NCBI RefSeq assembly: GCF_051020955.1
Contig: NC_135020.1
Coordinates: 767,501 to 831,500, forward strand
Direction of reading: 5' to 3'
Source of the DNA: Megalopta genalis
Taxonomy: Eukaryota > Arthropoda > Insecta > Hymenoptera > Halictidae
Length of the DNA: 64,000 bases
Part shown: one piece after another, positions 57,448-64,000 of the stretch
Numbering within the stretch: position 1 is the first letter of the stretch
Layout of the letters: every line of letters starts with the position of its first letter
Translations under genes and position numbers: made by a program
Notes under the pieces: generated by a model
Databases searched by the model: none
What the model was told of the DNA's origin: nothing
Seen by the model: only the letters and a program-made list of their open reading frames with translations

Positions 57448-58376
57448 TTGTTGTTCTTGTTGTTCTTGTTGTTCTTGTTGTTCTTGTTGTTCTTGTTGTT
57501 CTTGTTGTTCTCGTTGTTCTCGTTGTTCTCGTTGTTCTCGTTGTTCTCGTTGTTCTCGTTGTTCTTGTTGTTCTTGTTGTTCTTGTTGTTCTTGTTGTTC
57601 TTGTTGTTCTTGTTGTTCTTGTTGTTCTTGTTGTTCTTGTTGTTCTTGTTGTTCTTGTTGTTCTTGTTGTTCTTGTTGTTCTTGTTGTTCTTGTTGTTCT
57701 TGTTGTTCTTGTTGTTCTTGTTGTTCTTGTTGTTCTTGTTGTTCTTGTTGTTCATGTTGTTCTTGTTGTTCTTGTTGTTCTTGTTGTTCTTGTTGTTCTT
57801 GTTGTTCTTGTTGTTCTTGTTGTTCTTGGGGTTCTTGTTGTTCTAGTTGTTGTTGTCGTTGTTGTTCTTGTTGTTCTTGTTGTTCTTAGTGCTCTTCTTG
57901 CTCTTGTTGCTCTTGTTGCTCTTGTTGCTCTTGTTGCTGTTGTTGCTGTTGTTGTTCTGGTTGTTGATGTTCTTGTTGTTTATGTTGTTGTTGTTCTTTT
58001 TGTTCTTGTTGTTGTTGTTGTTGTTCTTGGTCTTGTTGTTCTTGTTGTTCTTGATGTTCTTGTTGCTCTTGTTGTTCTTGTTGTTCATGTTGTTCTTGTT
58101 GTTGTTGTCCTTGTTGTTCTTGTTGTTCTTGTTGTTCTTGTTGTTCTTGTTGTTCTTGTTGTTCATGTTGTTCTTGTTGTTCTTGTTGTTCTTGTTGTTC
58201 TTGTTGTTCTTGTTGTTCTTGTTGTTCTTGTTGTTCTTGTTGTTCTTGTTGTTCTTGTTGTTCTTGTTGTTGTTGTTGTTGTCCTTGTTGTTCTTGTTGT
58301 TCTTGTTGTTCTTGTTGTTCTTGTTGTTCTTGTTGTTCTTGTTGTTCTTGTTGTTCTCGTTGTTCTTGTTGTTCTT

Positions 58377-58407
<31 letters not shown>

Positions 58408-58791
58408 TTCTTGTTGTTCTTGTTGATCTTGTTGTTCTTGCTGTTCTTGTTGTTCTTGTTGTTGTTGCTGTTCTTGTTGTAGTTGTTGTTTTTGTTGATC
58501 TTGTTGTTCTTGTTGTTCTTGTTGTTGTTCTTGTTGTTGTTGTTGTTCTTGTTGTAGTTGTAGTTGTTGTCCTTGTTATTGTTGTAGTTCTTGTTGTTCT
58601 TGTTGTTCTTGTTGTTCTTGTTGTTCTTGTTGTTCTTGTTGTTTTTGTTGATCTTGTTGTTCTTGTTGTTCTTGTTGTTCTTGTTGTTCTTCTTGCTGTT
58701 CTGGTTGTTCTTGTTGTTCTTGTTGTTCTTGTTGTTCTTGTTGTTCTTGTTGTTCTTGTTGTTCTTGTTGTTCTTGTTGTTCTTGTTGTTC

Positions 58792-58810
58792 TTCGTTGTC
58801 CGTGTTGGTC
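58792..58810. other. 19-bp off-pattern island, copy 4
   Basis: Copy B equivalent of 42630-42648 at spacing 16,162; sequence unchanged. Confidence 0.9.
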
Positions 58811-59299
58811 TTGTTGTTCTTGTTGTTCTTGTTGTTCTTGTTGTTCTTGTTGTTCTTGTTGTTCTTGTTGTTCTCGTTGTTCTCGTTGTTCTCGTTGTTC
58901 TCGTTGTTCTCGTTGTTCTCGTTGTTCTTGATGTTCTTGTTGTTCTTGTTGTTCTTGTTGTTCTTGTTGTTCTTGTTGTTCTTGTTGTTCTTATTGTTCT
59001 TGTTGTTCTTGTTGTTCTTGTTGTTCTTGTTGTTCTTGTTGTTCTTGTTGTTCTTGTTGTTCTTGTTGTTCTTGTTGTTCTTGTTGTTCTTGTTGTTCTT
59101 GTTGTTCTTGTTGTTCATGTTGTTCTTGTTGTTCTTGTTGTTCTTGTTGTTCTTGTTGTTCTTGTTGTTCTTGTTGTTCTTGTTGTTCTTGTTGTTAATG
59201 TTGTTCTTGTTGTTCTTCTTGTTGTTGTTCTAGTTGTCCTTGTTGTTGTTGTTCTGGTTGTTCTTGTTGTTCTTGTTCTTGTTGTTCTTGCTGTTCATG

Positions 59300-59360
59300 T
59301 TGTCTTGTTGTCCTTGTTGTTCTAGTTGTTCTTGTTGTTCTTGTAAAGTTGTGGTAGTTG
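59300..59360. other. Lost-base lesion and TAAAG island, copy B
   Basis: Same pair at spacing 16,162, with the island at 59343-59360 and unchanged. Confidence 0.88.
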
Positions 59361-60520
59361 TTCTTGTTGTTGTTGTTCTGGTTGTTCTTGTTGTTCTTGT
59401 TGTTCCGGTTGTTCATGTTGTTGTTCTTGTTGTTGTTGTTGTTCTTATTTTTGTTGTCGTTGTTGTTGTTTTTCTTGCTGTTCTTGTTCTTGTTGTTCTT
59501 GTTGTTCTTGCTGGTCATGTTGTTCTTGTTGTTCTTGTTGTTCTTGTTGTTCTTGTTGTTCTTGTTGTTCTTGTTGTTCTTGTTGTTCTTGTTGTTCTTG
59601 TTGTTCTTGTTGTTCTTGTTGTTGTTGTTGTTCTTGTTGTTCTTGTTGTTCTTGGTGTTCTTGTTGTTCCGGTTGTTCATGTTGTTGTTCTTGTTGTTGT
59701 TGTTGTTCTTATTTTTGTTGTCGTTGTTGTTGTTTTTCTTGCTGTTCTTGTTCTTGTTGTTCTTGTTGTTCTTGCTGGTCATGTTGTTCTTGTTGTTCTT
59801 GCTGGTCATGTTGTTCTTGTTGTTCTTGTTGTTCTTGTTTTTCTTGTTGTTCTTGTTTTTCTTGTTGTTCTTGTTGTTCTTGTTGTTCTTGTTTTTCTTG
59901 TTGTTCATGTTGCTGTTGTTCTTGTTGATCTTGTTGTACTTGTTCTTGTTGTTCTTGTTGATCTTGTTGTACTTGTTCTTGTTGATCTTGTTGTTGTTCT
60001 TGTTGTTCTTGTTGTTCTTATTGTTGTTGTTGTCCTTGTTGTTCTTGTTGTTCTTGTTGTTCTTGTTGATCTTGTTGTTCTTGTTGATCTTGTTGTTCTT
60101 GTTGTTCTTGTTGCTCTTGTTGCTCTTGTTGCTCTTGTTGCTCTTGTTGCTGTTGTTGTTCTTGTTGTTCTGATTGTTGATGTTCTTGTTGTTCATGTTG
60201 TTGTTGTTCTTGTTGTTCTTGTTGTTCTTGTTGTTGTTCTGGTTGTTGTTGTTGTTGTTCTTGCTGTTCTTGTTGTTCATGTTGTTGTTGATGTTGTTGT
60301 TGTTCTGGTTGTTCATGTTGTTCTTGTTGTTCCGGTTGTTCTTGTTGTTCCGGTTGTTGTTGTTGTTGTTGTTCTTGTTTTTGTTGTTCTTGTTGTTGTT
60401 GTTGTTCTTGCTGTTCTTGTTCTTGTTGCTCTTGTTATTCTTGATGTTCTTGTTGTTGTTGTTGTTGTTGTCCTTGTTGTTCTTGTTGTTCTTGTTGTTC
60501 TTGTTGTTCTTGATGTTCTT

Positions 60521-60551
<31 letters not shown>

Positions 60552-60949
60552 TTCTTGTTGTTCTTGTTGTTCTTGTTGATCTTGTTGTTCTTGTTGTTCT
60601 TGTTGCTCTTGTTGCTCTTGTTGCTCTTGTTGCTCTTGTTGCTGTTGTTGTTCTTGTTGTTCTGATTGTTGATGTTCTTGTTGTTCATGTTGTTGTTCTT
60701 CTTGTTGTTCTTGTTGGTCTTGTTGTTCTTCTTGTTGTTCTTCTTCTTGTTGTTGTTGTTCTTGTTTATGTTATTCTTGTTGTTGTTGTTGTTCTTGTTG
60801 TTCCTGTTGTTGTTGTTTTTCTTGTTGTCCTTGTTGTTCTTGTTGTTCTTGTTGTTCTTGTTGTTCTTGTTGTTCTTGTTGTTCTTGTTGTTCTTGTTGT
60901 TCTTGTTGTTCTTGTTGTTCTTGTTGTTCTTGTTGTTCTTGTTGTTCTT

Positions 60950-60980
<31 letters not shown>

Positions 60981-63900
60981 TTCTTGTTGTTCTTGTTGAT
61001 CTTGTTGTTCTTGCTGTTCTTGTTGTTCTTGTTGTTGTTGCTGTTCTTGCTGTTCTTGTTGTAGTTGTTGTTTTTGTTGATCTTGTTGCTCTTGTTGTTC
61101 TTGTTGTTGTTCTTGTTGTTGTTGTTGTTCTTGTTGTAGTTGTAGTTGTTGTCCTTGTTATTGTTGTAGTTCTTGTTGTTCTTGTTGTTCTTGTTGTTCT
61201 TGTTGTTCTTGTTGTTCTTGTTGCTCTTATTGTTCTTGCTGCTCTTTCTGTTCATGTTGTTCTTGTTGATCTTGTTGTTCTTGTTGTTCTTGGTGTTCTT
61301 GTTGTTCTAGTTGTTGTTGTTGTTGTTCTTGTTGTTCTTGTTGATCTTGTTGCTCTTGTTGTTCTTGTTGCTCTTGTTGCTCTTGTTGCTCTTGTTGCTC
61401 TTGTTGCTGTTGTTGTTCTTGTTGTTCTGATTGTTGATGTTCTTGTTGTTCATGTTGTTGTTGTTCTTGTTGTTCTTGTTGTTGTTGTTGTTCTGGTTGT
61501 TGTTGTTGTTGTTCTTGCTGTTCTTGTTGTTCTTGTTGTTGTTGATGTTGTTGTTGTTGTTGCTCTTGCTGTTCTTGTTGTTCTTGTTGTTCTTCTTGTT
61601 GTTCTTCTTCTTGTTGTTGTTGTTCTCGTTTATGTTATTCTTGTTGTTGTTGTTGTTCTTGTTGTTCCTGTTGTTGTTGTTGTTCTTGTTGTTCTTGTTG
61701 TTGTTGTTCATGTAGTTCTTCTTGTTGTTGTTCTCGCTGTTCTTGTTCTTGTTGTTCTTGTTGTCCTTGCTGTTCTTGGTGTTATTGTTGTTGTTGTCCT
61801 TGTTGTTCTTGTTGTTCTTGTTGTTCTTGTTGATCTTGTTGTTCTTGTTGTTCTTGTTGTTCTTGTTGCTCTTGTTGCTCTTGTTGCTCTTGTTGCACTT
61901 GTTGCTGTTGTTGTTCTTGTTGTTCTGGTTGTTGATGTTCTTGTTGTTCATGTTGTTGTTGATCATGTTGTTGTTGTTCTTGTTGTTCTTGATGTTCTTG
62001 TTGTTCTTGTTGTCGTTGTTGTTCTTGTTGTTCTTGTTGCTCTTGTTGCTCTTGTTGCTCTTGTTGCTGTTGTTGTTCTTGTTGTTCTGGTTGTTGATGT
62101 TCTTGTTGTTCATGTTGTTGTTGTTCTTGATGTTCTTGTTGTTCTTGTTGATCTTGTTGTTCTTGATGTTCTTGGTGTTCTTGTTGTTCTTGTTGTTCTA
62201 GTTGTTGTTGTTGTTGTTGTTCTTGTTATTCTTGTTGTTCTTGTTGCTCTTGTTGCATTTGTTGCTCTTGTTGCTCTTGTTGCTCTTGTTGCTCTTGTTG
62301 CTCTTGTTGCTGTAGTTGTTCTGGTTGTTGATGTTCTTGTTGTTCTTGCTATTCTTGTTGTTCTTGTTGTTGTTGATGTTGTTGTTGTTGTTGCTCTTGC
62401 TGTTCCTGTTGTTCTTGTTGTTCTTCTTGTTGTTCTTCTTCTTGTTGTTGTTGTTCTTGTTTATGTTATTCTTGTTGTTGTTGTTGTTCTTGTTGTTCCT
62501 GTTGTTGTTGTTGTTCTTGTTGTTCTTGTTGTTGTTGTTCATGTAGTTCTTCTTGTTGTTGTTCTTGCTGTTCTTGTTCTTGTTGTTCTTGTTGTCCTTG
62601 CTGTTCTTGTTGTTATTGTTGTTGATGTCCTTGTTGTTCTTGTTGTTCTTGTTGTTCTTGTTGATCTTGTTGTTCTTGTTGTTCTGGTTGGTGATGTTCT
62701 TGTTGTTCATGTTGTTGTTGTTCTTTTTGTTCTTGTTGTTGTTGTTGTTCTGGTTGTTGATGTTCTTGTTGTTCATGTTGTTGTTGTTCTTGATGTTCTT
62801 GTTGTTCTTGTTGATCTTGTTGTTCTTGTTGTTCTTGGTGTTCTTGTTGTTCTAGTTGTTGTTGTCGTTGTTGTTCTTGTTGTTCTTGTTGTTCTTAGTG
62901 CTCTTCTTGCTCTTGTTGCTCTTGTTGCTGTTGTTGCTGTTGTTGTTCTGGTTGTTGATGTTCTTGTTGTTTATGTTGTTGTTGTTCTTTTTGTTCTTGT
63001 TGTTGTTGTTGTTGTTCTTGGTCTTGTTGTTCTTGTTGTTCCTGATGTTCTTGTTGCTCTTGTTGTTCTTGGTGTTCTTGTTGTTCTTGTTGTTCTAGTT
63101 GTTGTTGTTGTAGTTGTTGTTCTTGTTGTTGTTCTCGTTGATCTCGTTCTTCTCGTTGTTCTCGTTGTTCTTGTTGTTCTTTTTGTTCTTGTTGTTCTTG
63201 TTGTCCTTGTTGTTGTTGTTGCTGTTGTTGTTCTTGTTGTTCATGTTGTTGTTCTGGTTGATGTTGTTGTTCTTGTTCTTGTTTTTCTTGTTGTTCTTGT
63301 TGTTCTTGTCGTTCTTGTTGTTCTTGTTGCTCTTGTTGCTCTTGTTGTTCTTGTTGTTCTTCTTGTTCTTGTTATTCTTATTGTCCTTGTTGTTCTTGCT
63401 GTTGTTGTTCCCGTTGTTCTTGTTGTTGTTGTTCTTGTTCTTGCTGTTCATGTTGTTGTGGTTCTGGTAGATGTTGTTGTTCTTGTTCTTGTCGTTCTTG
63501 TTGCTCTTGTTGTTCTTGTTGTTCTTGTTGTTCTTGCTGTTGTTGTTCCTGTTGTTCTTGTTGTTGTTGTTGTTGTTCTTGCTGTTCATGTTGTCTTGTT
63601 GTCCTTGTTGTTCTAGTTGTTCTTGTTGTTGTTGCTGTTCTTGCTGTTCTTGTTGTAGTTGTTGTTTTTGTTGATCTTGTTGCTCTTGTTGTTCTTGTTG
63701 TTGTTCTTGTTGTTGTTGTTGTTCTTGTTGTAGTTGTAGTTGTTGTCCTTGTTATTGTTGTAGTTCTTGTTGTTCTTGTTGTTCTTGTTGTTCTTGTTGT
63801 TCTTGTTGTTGTTGTTGTTCTTGTTCTTGTTCGTGTTGTTCTTGTTGTTGTTCTTGTTTTTGTTGTTCTTGTTGTTGTTGTTGTTCTTCCTGTTCTTGTT

Positions 63901-64000
63901 CTTGTTGTTCTTGTTGTTCTTGTTGTTCTTGTTGTTCTTATTGTTCTTGCTGCTCTTTCTGTTCATGTTGTTCTTGTTGTTCTTGTTGTTGTTGTTGTTG

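Larger units (their letters stand above)
1..64000. repeat. 9-bp TTGTTGTTC minisatellite array filling the whole window
   Basis: Every line of the window is made of TTG and TTC triplets, dominantly in the order TTG-TTG-TTC. Common variants are CTC for TTC, CTG, ATG, GTG, TGG, TCG, TAG or TTA for TTG, and TCC, ATC, TTT or TAC for TTC. Shortened 6-bp units (TTGTTC) and lengthened 12- or 15-bp units (extra TTG) are frequent. The core is one-third G+C and the plus strand is very poor in A. No non-repetitive stretch longer than about 20 bp was found. The array runs off both ends, so its true length is unknown. No gene, RNA gene, mobile-element gene or regulatory site could be recognised inside it. 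Confidence 0.98.
53330..64000. repeat. 16.1-kb tandem duplication, copy B (cut by window end)
   Basis: 10,671 bp, equal to about two-thirds of copy A. Apart from three extra 9-bp units, I found only three substitutions against copy A: a TCG/TTG exchange at about 41345/57498, G to C at 43116/59278 and T to A at 44117/60279. The comparison was by eye and may have missed some. The copy continues past the window. Confidence 0.93.

Noticed and set aside
1..64000. Homology to involucrin or trichohyalin, suggested by Q/E-rich readings with GQLE-like and HQPE-like variants
   Set aside because: Likeness of composition only; the frame is interrupted every few hundred bases, has no head domain, and the array is far longer than such genes.
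1..64000. CRISPR array
   Set aside because: Repeats are contiguous 9-bp units without unique spacers, and no cas genes are present.
1..64000. Telomeric repeat
   Set aside because: The TTGTTGTTC unit has no run of three or more Gs and does not match known telomere units.
1..64000. Transposon or insertion sequence as source of the 6.6-kb or 16-kb units
   Set aside because: No transposase, reverse transcriptase, terminal inverted repeat or target-site duplication could be seen; junctions lie inside simple repeats, as expected from unequal exchange.

Overview
The window is one uninterrupted simple-sequence array. From end to end it is built from the 9-bp unit TTGTTGTTC (reverse complement GAACAACAA) and one- or two-base variants of it (TTGTTGCTC, TTCTCGTTG, TTGATG, TTCATG, TTCTGG, TTGTCC and others). 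Indels come almost only in multiples of 3 bp. The plus strand is made of T, G and some C, and A is rare. I see no rRNA, tRNA, transposon gene, CRISPR array, promoter or terminator, and no reading frame I would defend as a gene. Such a long nested satellite points to a repeat-rich eukaryotic nuclear genome. The lineage cannot be told from this window.

The array is hierarchical, with direct duplications at every scale. (a) 1-9057: mixed blocks; 1-1440 recurs at 5347-6715, and 2270-5234 recurs at 10750-13934 and 17334-20503. (b) 9058-22225: two adjacent copies of a 6,584-bp unit (U1, U2). They are followed at 22226-25885 by a second copy of the segment that precedes U1 (P) and a partial third U. 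(c) 25886-34989: smaller tandem duplications of about 0.39, 0.55 and 2.1 kb, plus blocks of TTCTCGTTG units. (d) 34990-35411: the longest pure TTGTTGTTC run (about 46 units), then a partial U copy to about 37264. (e) 37195-64000: a 16.1-kb direct tandem duplication. Copy A is 37195-53329; copy B starts at 53330 and is cut by the window end. Copy A contains an internal duplication spaced 5.58 kb apart and several units of 0.25-0.67 kb.

Reading frames: on the plus strand the three phases read Leu-Leu-Phe, Cys-Cys-Ser and Val-Val-Leu; on the minus strand Gln-Gln-Glu, Asn-Asn-Lys and Thr-Thr-Arg. The giant plus-strand Val/Leu frames (up to 3,739 codons at 3165-14384) are a composition effect, because GTT and CTT are three substitutions from any stop. 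The minus-strand Gln-Gln-Glu phase is the most protein-like (Q/E-rich with H, P, D, G and R). It has TAA/TAG stops every few hundred bases and almost no ATG. Only 16 phase changes were found in 64 kb, and they collapse by descent into five distinct lesions. The array is therefore held in 3-bp phase either by its expansion mechanism or by past coding selection.

Block edges are accurate to a few tens of bases at best, because they fall inside repeats. No alignment or database search could be run.
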